Positions 33,359-45,159 of a stretch of DNA of 64,000 nt are shown piece by piece. The notes beneath the pieces were generated by a model. It was not told the DNA's origin and did not search any database. It was given only the letters and a program-made list of their open reading frames with translations. Source of the DNA: Termitomyces sp. T153. Its lineage: Eukaryota; Basidiomycota; Agaricomycetes; Agaricales; Lyophyllaceae. A program made the position numbers and the translations under genes. Position 1 is the stretch's first letter, and the number at the start of each line of letters is the position of its first letter. Location of the stretch: positions 248,001-312,000 of the forward strand of contig JACKQL020000021.1 in assembly GCA_018296165.2 (NCBI GenBank). The letters are read 5' to 3'.

Positions 33359-35403
33359 TCAATGTTTTGCTTGTTTTCTTGCCCTTGTTGAGACCTGCTC
33401 AGAAGCCACAATTGCTGTCATCCTATCTTTTTCAAGGAGGATTGCTTTCACAAAAGTTTTGATAAACATTTCATTGCAATCAGCAGGCTCCCAAACAGCT
33501 AGTCTGGTCTTGCTATCATAATCCTCTTTAAGAATGGGGGCAAGGATCTGGTTATGAGGATAGAGCCCAGACCAGAGTTCTTGTAGACAAGGTGCAAAGT
33601 GTGCAAAGTCCTTTTGAAGATGTGGAATAATCAATGACTCCATGTAGAAGTGAAATTGGCTGGTCTTCATTGAACAAAGACTACTGAATGAAGGCTGAGT
33701 GAACCAAGCCATGACAGCATCACACAAAGTTTGCAATGGTTGCTTTTTCTCCACCCTCCTGGTTTCCTTCTTGAAACTGACATGAGTCAGGATGTAGATG
33801 AATGAGTAAAACAAGGATTCCAAGTCATAAGCAACATAATGCTGAGATGAGGCAAATAATAATCAGATGGCCATGAATGCAGTGGTTCCCTAAATCACAG
33901 ATTATTGATTAATGCTTGTGAGCAACATTGGAGTCATTGAACTTACCATTTGCTCACTGGGGCCACTGTTGTCCTTGTGTTCACCACTGACTGTTGGAGT
34001 TTTATATTGTGAGGACTTGGAATTGAGTGAAGGTTTTGGGTCTGGAGTTACAAAGGAGTCTTCTAGCCATTTGTCAATGAATGTAGCATAATCATAGTCA
34101 ATCAAAATGCCACATCTGCAATTGGATGCTGTGAGACACAACAATGCAGACATCAATTGGGAAACTTTGTCACCAAGTTCCTTAATGATTGAGTTGTTGC
34201 TCCATGTCAAGGCAGAATTGGAAGCCACTGCAATCAATAGATTGGTGGAAGATATATCTCAGTGCATTCAGTTCTTTTGCTTTAGGTATTGGATGGCTGG
34301 ATAAATTAAGTTAGTCTATCAGAGATATGACAAAAAAAGTTCATACTGAGTGTATAGTCAAGAAACAGTTCCAAAGCCTCAAGAGGGCTCTCCACATTGA
34401 GCACTGGGACACAGGCTGGAGTCATGACAGCATGTTATTTTTCACAACGAAAACCCTTGTGCTCTAACAGGTAAAACATTGCAGTGGATATGTTTACAAG
34501 CTCTTGATGCTTGATAATGCAGAGGATTTGTATCTGATTCTCATCAGCATGGTTGATGAATTCTGCTTTGATCTGTACACATTGTTTGAGGATCCATGAT
34601 TTCTTGATGATGACAATCCCTCCCTTGTTATTCCTCACCTGCCAAACACAAGTACCACATCCAATAAGTGACTGCAATCAAAAAAGTCTGGCCTTGACTT
34701 TGTATTCATTGCCATCACATTCAATCATGTCAATGATGCACATCAGATTAGCCTCCAACTCAGCTTTAGTCAACTCTGCTTGTGAAGGACTATTGGGATT
34801 GAGCACAGAAATTTCCAACACTTTTTTGCATGGTGGCATTATCTTCTGTTTCTTACCCCTTGACTTGGACAGTCTATGCTCATGGGAGCTTGCAGATATG
34901 GTGTTTTCCAAGTTTGGGTCTTTGAGGGGGGTGACTACAATGGTGGAAGTAGTAGAAGAATTAGGGGCAGTGTTAACAGTGTGCATGATCAGCTTCATAT
35001 ATTTGATATCAGCAGGAGCTCAGAAAGAGTTCATTTGTTTGATGATAGGAGATGGGGCTCAATTTGGCATTGGGGGCAATGTGACTTGAGGCAAAGTTGG
35101 ACTCTGCACATCACAAGTACTGGAAAGTCCAATTTTCAGATTAAGTCAATTGATACTGAGTATTGAGTGAGGGCTAAGCACTTACACACCAATGGCAGCA
35201 TCAGAGTCACTGTCTGAGCCCATGACATTGTCAAGCTCAGCTAGGCTATTGCTTAGGCCCATATCAATAGGATGATCAATGAATATAAGAAATGTAAGGA
35301 CTCACCTAGATAAGACAGATGAGGAACCTGAAGACACATTCTGCAATTTGTGCAATTCATCAGTCAATGGTTCATAAGAGGTGATGGGGAGTGTGCTGCT
35401 CAT
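33359..35403 (-). pseudogene. FunK1-type fungal protein kinase, dead
   Basis: FunK1 kinases (Pkinase_fungal family) are expanded in mushrooms. Reading leftward: ATG at 35,403 (MSSTLPITSYEPLTDEL), exon end with a GTGAGT donor at 35,305, a Ser/Asp-rich exon ending at a GTAAGT donor near 35,185, then LIGCGTCVWQVRNNKGGIVIIKKSWI (about 34,600-34,677), VMTPACVPV, a catalytic loop H-stop-DISSTN (about 34,250), GILIDYDYATFIDKW (about 34,070-34,115) and the C-lobe DLESLFYSFIYILTHVSF and QELWSGLYPHN (33,823-33,500), ending at a stop at 33,359. The Arg codon of the HRD motif is TGA, consistent with CGA to TGA decay. Other stops are present. CpG-poor. Confidence 0.85.
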
Positions 35404-35409
35404 AACTGG

Positions 35410-37040
35410 GATAAACACAATCTGCTATGAATAGTGTGCATGGGAGGTGGCCATGGCTGTTGGATGAGAATGAGTTAACTATTGCCATGTCAACACATCA
35501 CAACTAGTACTGTTACCTCCATGATGAGATAGCTTGACAAAGAGCAAGAGCAAATTCACCTGTTTGAGGCCCTGAGACACATCAAGACTTTGTGTTGCTT
35601 TGTTCAGGCAGCCAACCCCACTGAAACCACTACAACCCTATCCTCTCCTCCAAATTTCATCTGTGAAGAGCACCCTCCTTGGCCACACTGCCTGCTGCTT
35701 GTTGGTCCCCTTTGCATACAATGATTGTGACTAACATTCAATGATTTTAATCAAATTCTTGTGATTTGTGATTTACTTTATTTATCCTCTGTTCCCATTG
35801 TAAATGTATGCATGGGTCTAGGTCTATCTGAGGGCTGATTGCCAGCGCATGTTTGTTGCATTTAGGGGATGGCCTGGCATGGAAATAACCACTGCCTGCC
35901 TACACACACATGAGCTATGTCTGTTGAATTCATATGGGCAACTATCCCAGCCACTTGGGAGACACCAAACTGAATATTCTACTTATGTGGAATGAAGATG
36001 AGAAGAACAAGCAAGATCAGGAATTCATGGACCATTGGATAATGTTTACAAATATGGTACATCAGTGCAGGGATGCAAGAATGAAGGCCAAATGGATGAC
36101 AAGAAGCAAAAAGATCAAACTCCATACCAGGAATCCACTACCAGAGTGTTATCAATCAAATGGAGTGATGAGTTGTAACTAGATAATGTGGAGGGAAAGC
36201 AAACTCAGACACAATCAGTAATAGCAGACTACACCCCTGATATAGCAAGGGCTGACAACTCAAGAAGGAGTTGAGAAGATCAATGTATTGACACTGATAA
36301 AACACAAAAAGACATACAAGTCAACATAGTTGATAGCCCTGATAAGAATAAAGAAGTCAACAGCATCCTCACTAATGATATGAATGGTGTGATTCTGTTT
36401 TCCTTCATGCAAAGCACAGGCATTTCATATCACCTCGAATACTGGTGAAAGCCTAGTAAACACCAAAGTGTGAATACAAAAGGTTACATTGCCAATCAAC
36501 AAAACTAGATTGCCATCAGGAAAACAAACAGAAGTAACATCAGATAGTTATTGGGTTGGTGCACAGAGGAAAATAGTGTGCAGGTGGGAAAAGGGACATC
36601 ACAGTAGAAATACAAGGGAGTTCAAACAGTGAAACAGATTAATGTCCAATTATCCAATTAAAATGCAAATATAATAATTAAAAGTAGAAAGGGGCATATG
36701 TCAATATAAATCACATGTAAATAGAAGAGAGACATAACATATACAATGAATCAAGATAGGGAGGGCAAACAGGAAAAGAACATGATCCTGACCAAATGAA
36801 ATAGGTGCTGCAGAGAGATGAGCTGGGCAAGATGTGGTGTTGTAGGTGCAGTGCAGAACAAAACCAGTAGATGAAAACAAGACTAAATGGGCTGTCTAGA
36901 TCAGTGGTTCAGAAAATGTGACTACTTATCCACATCAACTTTGAATGTTTTTTTTGAATAGAGCCCACAAGAATCCACTACAGAGTAGCAGGAATTTGCG
37001 CTAGCTACTCCAAATCTTCTTCAACACCTTCTGGTGTTAC
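35410..37040. other. 1.6 kb without a supported gene
   Basis: CpG-poor, A/T-rich. A plus-strand 82-codon frame (35,934-36,182) is Lys/Met-rich and unrecognised. Otherwise nothing. Confidence 0.4.
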
Positions 37041-37046
37041 AATGTC

Positions 37047-39170
37047 CTAACCAGGTTTCTCAGCTAAAAAGTATTGTGGAGTATTGCTACCTGGAAAGGG
37101 ATTATGAGGAATCATTGTGACTACTGCAACTATGCTTTTGACATCAATAACCACTAGCACTTGTTTGGCCACTGTATTTGCATGACCACAAAGTATTGCA
37201 GGAAGCTGAAAGGAGATCAGGATGTGGTTTGCTGTAGCATGAAACCATTGCAAGTGTGCAAACAATACTAAGGACTCTGGTTTGGAGTAGTATTGTACTT
37301 TGGCCACCTGGATGAAGGTTCCATGTATACATATAAACTATTACAAAGCTGTTAACCATATTAAATTGATACTTTGAAAGACAACCCATACCTTGACATT
37401 CCTAGCCATTCTCAGTTTTGTTGGAGGCTTGGACTTCTCTCCCCAAGCTGAATGTACAATTTGGCCATTTGTATCATGACCCGCTCCCTAAACCCCGACA
37501 CCACCCCCAGCCCCCCCCTTCAATGCTCCGCCAAACTCCCCAACCCTCGCCCACCCTCTGCGCCCACTTCAGACAACTCTGACACTTCTTTGGCAGACCC
37601 CGACAGCTCCTTGATCAACTCTGACACCTTCTCCACAGCAGTTGATGCATCCCCTGAACTCCCCTGGACTCCCAAGGCTTTCCCTGACCCCGGAACAATC
37701 CGCTTTCCAACTGATCCCATCAGAATGTCACCATGGCCCGTTCCAAGATCGCACCCAACAACCGTCGACCCCGCGCAGTTCTGTCAAGCCGCCGCCATCT
37801 CCTCCGCCCTCTGGAGCTGCCCAGTAGTAGGTATATAAGTTGTAGAAGAACCCCTAGTACTTTAGTCTTGATATTGCATTTACTGGTTTCCTATATCTTG
37901 TCTTTCATCTTGTCCCTGTCTCTATTTTTAGTTTCAAATCTATCTCTGATCTCTGTCTTGTCTTGCCTCGTCTCTGCCTTGTCTCAACCGTGTATAGTTC
38001 CTTTGTCTTCCTAAGTTCCTTTCATCTCCAATGACAGTACAAACTCCGTGCACGTGCTACGACCCGAACATTCCTACGACAACCCTGGACCCCGCTCCCA
38101 CTTGGCCCAGGAACACCTCATGTCTTGGTGATCTCCCATCAAACCTCTGGCTCCGCCCCCATCAACCGCAAAGCCTCCGATTACCCCACATTCTAATTGC
38201 ATGCTCACGAACTTACTCCGACACCTGTCTAGGTTCAACAACAAGTATACTTGATCTTAGATGCCCCTGAGCCACTCTGGACTTGCTCAGACCACCCCTA
38301 GCTCCCCATCGCAAGTCCCTCCGCGTCAATACCAGATGCTTGGTTATAAGTGCAGGACATTGCGTCTGCCTAGTAAGGACTCGCCAGTGTAGCTGAGCCC
38401 CCATCATCAGTGGAACCTGACAATTTGAAAGATAAAATTGAGCCCATTTGACTACAAGTTGTGTTGGAACTGTCTTCAAGGGGTCTTGCTATGTTTGATA
38501 TTCTGCCAAGGCCATTGATTGATGGAGTGAAGAGGCAGGCATGTCCATTACATTGTCAAAGAAGAACATACTCCTTTCCTAAGAAATTGGCTCCATAAGG
38601 TAGAGTTTCAGGCTCAATAAGATCAGGAACAAGCATATGCAAAGTGTTTAACTGACAGCATGACAGGCTCTGCTGTACCAGATTGGCATAAGGGTTGGAT
38701 GGTTGTCACATTTCTCTTACTGAATTTCCAATTGTTTGCTCCATTGTTCACTGGGAACAACAGAAAGGTGGACCCAGCCAAGCCACTTTATTGGAGAGAT
38801 GCTAAACTTGATGCATACTTTGACAAACAAAATGGAGATGGTTATTGTGGCATTGATAGTATATGTGCTCAAAAAAGATTGCAAACTGGGAGAGAGCATC
38901 TGAAGCATCTTGTAGCTGTTGAACTGTAACCTTGTGCTGATAGAGAATACAAATGCCAACAATTGAATGGCATAGATGATTGTAATAGAGGGGAGGTAAT
39001 AATCCATAGAAAAGCCCAGGCCCAAGAACATAAATATAAAGCGGAAACTCCCATGCTTTATATCCACTGTTGATTTTAAAAGCAGGATTCTGTGGAGGGC
39101 AATCAAAAGAGCCAAGAAGATATGGAGTAGCTGCTGCACACCTAGATGCCAGATACATTATCATGCTGGC
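37047..39170 (-). pseudogene. Plavaka/Tnp2-type (CACTA-like) transposase fragment split by a solo LTR
   Basis: Minus strand, 5' part first: SGYKAWEFPLYIYVLGPGLFYG, GICILYQHKVT and FEHIYYQCHNNHLHFV (39,164-38,802), the conserved block found before the C-terminus of Plavaka transposases. After the inserted LTR (37,472-38,422) come LPNGQIVHSAWGEKSKPPT-like sequence and KLRMARNVKV with a GTATGG donor, then after an intron VAKVQYYSKPESLVLFAHLQW and VVIDVKSIVAVVTMIPHNPFPG (37,307-37,060). Stops and frame changes throughout. The catalytic region is not in the window. Family assignment rests on remembered motif order. Confidence 0.7.
37472..38422 (+). mobile_element. Solo LTR, gypsy family 1 (951 bp), CpG partly kept
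   Basis: Exact duplication ATTTG at 37,467-37,471 and 38,423-38,427. The 5' end reads TATCATGACCCGC, so the usual TG start is mutated to TA. The 3' end is GTGGAACCTGACA. It retains many CpG sites, so it is intermediate to young in age. TATA 'gtatataag' near 37,830. Confidence 0.93.
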
Positions 39171-39194
39171 ACATCTTTGAATTCAACATGCATG

Positions 39195-39699
39195 GAGAAT
39201 ATTCCCCTGTGTACTGATTATCTATGCATTGGAGGGCCAACATGAAGTCTACTTTCAGGACAATGAGCCTTTGGAGATGGTAGCTGCTAGGCCTAATGCA
39301 AACAAGACTGCACTCACTGCTTGGTTTGAAGCCAATGCCATATTCCCTAATAGCAATACCACCTATCAAAGCTTTTCAACCAAGTTTTTTTATGAAGCTT
39401 CCAAAAGGACTTGGAAGGAGAGGCAAAAGGAACAGCTATTGGAAAGATGTACTTTGCTTCACCAAAAGAGGGAGAAAGGTTTTACCTTATGGCCACACAT
39501 ATCCTACTTACAAGGAGGCATGCAAGGCCTTTGGTCTTTTAGAAGATGATGCAGAATGGAGGCAATGTCTTGCTGAAGCTGCTCCAATCCAACCAGGATC
39601 AACTCTCAGACAGCTCTTTGCACTATTCAATTTCAAGGTGCTCCTACCACTCCAAAGGCTTTATGGGACAAATTCAAGCACTCCATTTGTGATGATCTT
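39195..39699 (+). pseudogene. Helitron protein fragment between the Rep and helicase domains
   Basis: Plus strand: YALEGQHEVYFQDNEPLEM, TALTAWFEANAIFP, then a frame change and PTYKEACKAFGLLEDDAEWRQCLAEAA, QLRQLFALF and ALWDKFKHSICDDL. This is the Helitron linker region that precedes the helicase. It abuts the Plavaka remnant on the left and the chromovirus LTR on the right. Orientation is opposite to copy B at 42,217, so the two are not one element. Confidence 0.8.
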
Positions 39700-40064
39700 T
39701 GTAAGGGCAACCTCCAGAAGTGGCAGCTCAATTATGCAGCTAGTAGAGGGGAATCCAAAGTATATTTAGCAAGGCAGCCAACAATACAAATAGTAACTAA
39801 TCACCTAGCAGAGGGGAATCCAAAGAGAACAAGTCTAAGGATCCCTGCTGCTTGGTGTGGTGCATCAGCAGGCAGCAGAGCCATGAGAACAACTGTACAG
39901 AAGGCTAGAGCTAGCTCTAACTCTACAGAAGTGCTTGACAAGGAACTGTACAAAGTTCTGTGGGTCTCCAGAGATCTCTGGAGGTCTGGAATGAGCCAGG
40001 GAGATTGCTGCAGAGGTCAGAAATGGAAATTGGAGGTGAGGTCAGAAATGGGAGTTCCCTGACA
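39700..40064 (-). repeat. 3' LTR of the deleted chromovirus
   Basis: About 365 bp. Shares TGTAAGGGCAAC and 'aaagagaacaagtctaagga' with the LTR at 41,691, but is shorter and diverged in the middle. Confidence 0.7.
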
Positions 40065-40084
40065 TCAACACCCCTCTAGCATGT

Positions 40085-41640
40085 GGCATCTTGACATGTG
40101 GAGTAGAAGAAGTTCTGGATTGCCTAGTCCACTGGTGAGATGGGGTAGATTCCTTGGATGGCTCATAGCACATCTGGGTGCCTCCAGTGGAAATTCCTAA
40201 TCAGCCCTGGCACATGCACATGCTCCTATAGTTCCTAGGAGATGTCCTCAATTCTGTAACCTTTCTGCTTCACTTTGTATTGTAACCATCATCAAAACAG
40301 ACAGCTGTCCAGGATTTCCTCCACCTCATACTCCTCACTGTCAATGACCACCACCAGAAGTGAGAGGGGTGCCAGGCATTGCCCCAGAATAGGGTCCCTT
40401 GGGGCTGGTGTTAGCCTGACCATGTTGGACACCAGATAGAGTTGGCATATCCCTGTGGGGAGTCAGAGTTAATAGGCTAGTGGCCCAACCTGCTGTTCTA
40501 CCATAAAGAGTCCTAACTGGTGGTGTGAGAGCTTTCTTGCTGGTCAGGTGAGCAAAATGATTAGCATTAGGCAACAGAAGCATACAGGTCATCCATTTCT
40601 TTCTTAAAAATCCTCCTCCAACTCTGCAGGAACCTCCTCTGATACATTGGCTGCCTTGTCAGAGGGGACAGCTATATGTACATTAAGAAAGGGTGTTCCT
40701 GTTGCATCCTGGGCTGCCAGGAGTTGAATGAGCAAGACAGGTAGCAGACTTTTAGTCCTTGAGGACAGTAATGAGCAAAGTGACCAGCCTTTCTGCAGTG
40801 TTGACACAACAGTGGAGTAGATCACTGTTGGGAGGCATCAACATCCATAGGGACTCCCTGAAGTAGGAAGCCCATGGGAGCCCAGAAGGGAGCGACATAA
40901 GCAGGAATAGGGAGAGTTGCATTTGCTTGTGGGGTCACTGGAGCTTGCATGGAAGGGGGAGCTCAAAGGGTGAACCTGCCATGAGGAAAAGGAGCCATTA
41001 AGAGTTGCATCCACTACAGCTTACATTGCAGTTCCATCAACTGCCACTGCTCACATGCCACCTTAGACCAGGTGTTGACATGCTCATTATCTGGGTGCCC
41101 CTCAGCCATACTGTTGATGTAATCCATGAGAGAGGGGTGGAGTCCATTGTAGAAGGTTAAGCAGAGTTGTAGACTGTCTGGATATCCAGCCTGTTCAACT
41201 AAGGCATGGAATGAGTCAATATACTCATCAAGTGACCACTTCCCTTAACCATACTGGGTTCAGTCTCAAGGGAAAAGAGCTGCAGCCTTGGCAAGGTCAA
41301 GGAGAAAGAATTCAGCTTGACACTCCTTCTCAAACTCTATCCAGCCAGAGGAACTCTCCATTTCTCCTGGGCATCAGAGGATGTGCAATGTGTAGGTTAA
41401 GGCTGGGCCCACCCCTATGTAGGAGAGGACCCAGGCAATTTTGAAGGCATCAGAGGCAAAGGCTCCACCACTCAACTGGATATAGGTGATGCAAGACTGG
41501 AGGAAATGTTCCCCAACCTTATGGTCCCATCAAAGATGTCAGGGAGCACAGAGTGAGAAAGTTTGGAGCAGTAGCAGGACACTGGTGGAGGGGGAGACCT
41601 TTTAAAGAATCAAACAGAAAAAAAAACCAAACAGGAAACT
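40085..41640 (-). pseudogene. Gag plus chromodomain remnant, pol missing
   Basis: Minus strand: gag core pieces EFEKECQAEFF-like, ALFSLETEPSMVKGSGHL, then a CCHC zinc knuckle CQHCRKAGHFAHYC (about 40,806-40,765), and a gag end AELEEDF (40,604). About 250 bp further comes DSEEYEVEEILDSCLF (about 40,345-40,290) and KGYRIEDIS.EL.EHVHVP.LIRNFHWRHPD (about 40,265-40,165), which is a chromodomain. In an intact chromovirus about 3 kb of pol would lie between these. Many stops. Gag packages the RNA, and the chromodomain directs integration to heterochromatin. Confidence 0.75.
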
Positions 41641-41690
41641 CAGGCAATTGAAAAGGAGGCTCTCAGACCAAATCTAGAGACTTGTTCTGC

Positions 41691-42216
41691 TGTAAGGGCA
41701 ACTTCTGGAGGCTGTGGCTCAGTCACACAACTGGCAAAGAGAGATCCAAAGAGTATTCATCATCTACAAGAAGTTCTAGAGTTCTAGCTACTCACCTGGC
41801 AGAGGGAGATGAAAAGAGAACAAGTCTAAGGATTTCCAATGCCAGTGTTCACTCTAGAGCTTCTGCAAAAAACACCTAACAACAACCAAATCCAGAGTCC
41901 AATCAAAAAGCAGAAATCCATTGTAAATGGTCTTGATCTCCAGACTTCCAAAACCAAAAGATAGCTCTTGGCTGAAAGTACTTGTGGCCCAAAGATGGGA
42001 GGCCTACAATCAGTCACTGTTTCAGAATAAAGAAAACAATCCAGGGGTTTGGTAAGAGGTTGTGTGGAAGGGCAGCACTTGTTTGACTTACAGACAGAGA
42101 ACTGGTGCAGCCTAAGGGCTGAAACTGGAAACAGCATACAGGAAAGGCAAAGGAGAATAAAGGAAAACCATAAGGAGGGAGAACAGGACAGAAGGGGAAT
42201 GGGACATCCCCTAACA
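41691..42216 (-). repeat. 5' LTR of the deleted chromovirus
   Basis: 526 bp. Reverse complement begins TGTTAGGGGATGTCCC and ends CCCTTACA. Closely related to the solo LTR at 2,514-3,066. Confidence 0.85.
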
Positions 42217-43429
42217 GTATGGTCCAGGAGCATTAGTAATGACATGGTCAATTTTGACTCCCAGAGATGTGAATGCAAAGGCTGCATTGTATTGACAGAT
42301 AGATGTTTTAAAAGTGTCAGAGAGAGGATGATGCCCATGGAGCAGGTTTAGTCAATCTGCTGGAGCATCTCAAAGCCTGGGCAAATTGACTTGGCCCTGT
42401 AAGCAGCACATGCCAAAACTTTTAAAGTTTTGAATTGTTTCTGGTAGACTTGATAAGCTTTTCAGCATCAAAATGAAGAGCTTGGCAGTGTGGACATATG
42501 ACAGTCATAGGACCAAGATAGTGTGGAGGGTATTCAATCAAGTAAGGTTGCCTTTCCCTTGAAATAGGCTAAACAGGGCCAAGCTGTGGTGGAATAGGAA
42601 GTTCAAGGAGAGGTTATTCAGCAGAATTTTGTAGTCCTGCTGGATGGTTGGGTGGAGCAGGGCTCAAGTCTTCTGCAGTTTTCTGTTAAACAGGATCAAC
42701 ATATTCCAAGTCATCCACAGAAGGCATGTCATCCTGGGAACCTAATGAATCATCAAGGGCAGGTTCCAAGTCCTGTCTCTGTTGACCAGGATCAACATAT
42801 TCCAAGTCATTATCAGAAGGCATGTCATTCTGAGGACCCAATGGATCATCAAGGGGAGGATCCCATTGCTCTGCTGGTTGATGTCCAGCAGGATCAACAT
42901 ATTCCAAGTCATCATCAGAAAGCATGTCATTCTGAAGACTTAAACCATTGAAGTCCTCTTCCAGATCAGCTACCTGTTGCTCTTCCCAGCCTTGAAAGAC
43001 CATTCAAGCCATAGCTGCATTCAAAGGCCTATGTTCAGTATTCAATCTATATGCTGTTAGACTTTATTAGTTGAAGTAGCATTTAAATCTGTCTTGAACT
43101 AACCTCTGGCATAAATTGCTCTTCTTCCTCTCTTTCTCTCTCCTAGCTCAGAATAGCCAATTTGTTGTTGCCTCTCCTGCTCTTCAGCTATAGCAATTTT
43201 TCTGAGCCTTTGTTGCTCTTGCAGTACTGCTAGTGCCTCCTCTTGCTAGCTCTTCTGCTCTTCAGCAAGAGCAATATGTCTCAGCCTTTGTTGTTCTTAC
43301 AAGGCTGCTAGTGCCTGCTCCTGTTGCATCTGTTTCAAGCTTTGTTGCTCTTGAAATAGAGCTAGTGTGTGAAGGGGAGGTGGTATCAAATGAGCATAGC
43401 TTCTGGTCAAGGAGCTTCTATAACTCTTC
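42217..43429 (-). pseudogene. Helitron protein N-terminal region (copy B, left part)
   Basis: It matches copy A at 5,580-6,710: Q/E-rich coiled coil (43,360-43,120), MAxMVFQGWEEQQVADLEEDFNGL, three copies of DLEYVDP (42,686-42,960; copy A has two) and the KFxMCCLQGQV region ending at PGPY, where the LTR at 42,216 cuts in. Broken by stops. The right side is cut by the gypsy LTR at 43,430 after 'ataactcttc'. The same gene resumes at about 56,760. Confidence 0.85.
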
Positions 43430-44482
43430 TGTCAGGTTCAGGGGCTCAGCTATACTAGGTGAGTCCTTACTAGGCAGACACAATGTCCTGTGCTTATAAC
43501 TTAGCACTCTGGAGTTGGTATGGACTATGGGGACTTGCAGGGGGGAGCCAAGGGAATTGGTCCAAGTAAGTCTGGAGAGGTCTGGAGAAGTCTAAAACCC
43601 AGTATATTAAACATTGAGCTTGGGTTGGCATCAGGAACAAGTTTGTAGGTGTGTAAATGGACTGTGGGGCAAGTGGAGGCTTCATGAGTGATGGGAGTGG
43701 AGCCAGAGTTTGATGGGGGATCAATCAAGACTGATGGATTCTGGGGCTGAGCATAAAGCAAGGTCTGGAGTTGTTGTAAGAATGTTTGAAGATTTATAGC
43801 ATGTGCACAGAGTTTGTAATGACATCAGAGGTGAAAGGAACTTAGGAATGATAAAGGAAACAGAGACAGTCAAGACAAGACAAAGGCAAGACAAGACAGA
43901 ACTGAGAAAAGAGATAGATTCAAGACTAAAAGTAGAAATAGGACAAGACAGAGAGAAAATGAGACACAAGTAACCAATTAATGCAATATCAAGACTAGAG
44001 TATGAGGTGCTACTCTATGACTTATATACTGACCACTGGAGAGCTCCAGGAGACAGCAGGTCTAGCAGCAAGGCTTGTTGGAGTCATACAGAGTCAACAG
44101 GTATCAGTTGTGATCAGGGGATGGGCTACAGCAATATTCTAATGGGATCAGTTGAGGGTGCAGGCCATCCTAGGGTCATCACAATGTTCTGGAGTTGGTC
44201 AGGTGAACCAAGGTGATGGACTGGTAATGTGCACTGGAGTCAGGAATGGTGGAGGAGGGTTCTAGGGGCTCAGGAGAGTCAGGGGAAGCATCAATGGCTA
44301 TAGAGAAGGCATCAGAGTTAGCCAGGAGGCCATTGGAATTTGCCAGACAAGCATTAGAGTTACCTGACATAGGTGTCATGGGTTAACAAAGGTCAGGAGA
44401 GTCTGAGCAGGCATTGGAGGTAATTCTGGAGTAGCAGGGTAGTTGGAAACAAGGTTAGGGGTCCAGGGAGCAGGTTGTGACA
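43430..44482 (-). mobile_element. 3' LTR of the minus-strand gypsy element, family 1
   Basis: 1,053 bp, TGTCAGGTTCAGG...CAGGTTGTGACA. Inserted in Helitron copy B after TCTTC. On its right a polypurine tract (reverse complement of 44,483-44,495, aagggggagtga) directly abuts the LTR, as expected for a 3' LTR with the internal region to the right. CpG-depleted. Confidence 0.9.
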
Positions 44483-44495
44483 TCACTCCCCCTTC
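44483..44495 (-). promoter_or_regulatory. Polypurine tract of the gypsy element
   Basis: Reads AAGGGGGAGTGA on the element strand, immediately 5' of TGTCAC. It primes plus-strand DNA synthesis in LTR retrotransposons. Confidence 0.75.
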
Positions 44496-45159
44496 AGTGT
44501 TGAGACCCTCAAGACATGGGGCACAGGTCAGGGATTGGTGGAGGCATGGGAATTGAAGCCAAGTAATATTGATCAAACTGCAGCAAGCAGTGGCAGCATG
44601 GGGAACAAAATCAAAGCATGGCTGCTGTTTGTCAGGGGGTTCTTCCTAAGTCATTAAAAGAGTCAGATGTACCTTGGAGTTTCCAAACTTTTCCCTATGT
44701 CCTTCTCAGCTCAATCCTCAGCATTGTCAGCATTTTTGTTGGCATCTCCTGCCTCCTCTTTCTTGGAGGAGTCCAATGCACATTATGGTTGTTAACAGGT
44801 GGATGCCATGTACTGTAGCTGTGAGTGTGGGTCTGTTTTCTCTGTGTTCTGGAGTTGCTGATCAAACCTGACAGAATTATTCACAGCAGTGGCTGGTCCA
44901 TCAGGGGTTTTGTCTTGTGGTAGGGCCCCAGTGCAGTCAGCCTCAGTATTAGTGGGGCATTCTTCAAGGCCAAATTTTGGTCTGGAGGAGATCATGGTTG
45001 TTCTAGAGGTACTGTGGGTTGCCCAGGCAGAGGTGACCCTAGAGAAGTTTGCAGAGGCAGTAGGATGAGCACAGGATCCTTCAACCCTGGAATGGTGCCA
45101 AGTGGAGGCTCCAGTGAGTATCCAATGTCATCAAGAGTTGGGTTTGGAGCTAACTCAAT

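Larger units (their letters stand above)
39700..42216 (-). mobile_element. Internally deleted Ty3/Gypsy chromovirus (family 2)
   Basis: The right LTR (5', 41,691-42,216) and left LTR (3', 39,700-40,064) both begin TGTAAGGGCAAC at their left end and end in ..CA (..CCCTAACA and ..CCCTGACA). A purine tract (reverse complement of 40,065-40,080, AGAGGGGTGTTGA) precedes the 3' LTR. Between them lie gag and the chromodomain end only. Protease, RT, RNase H and integrase are missing. The flanks ATCTT and GTATG do not match, so the copy is recombinant or rearranged. Confidence 0.75.

Noticed and set aside
39142..39369. Minus-strand open frame of 75 codons
   Set aside because: It is the antisense shadow of the plus-strand Helitron fragment, which carries recognisable motifs.
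39195..43429. A single Helitron interrupted by the deleted chromovirus
   Set aside because: The coding remnants on the two sides are in opposite orientation and the flanks do not form a target duplication.
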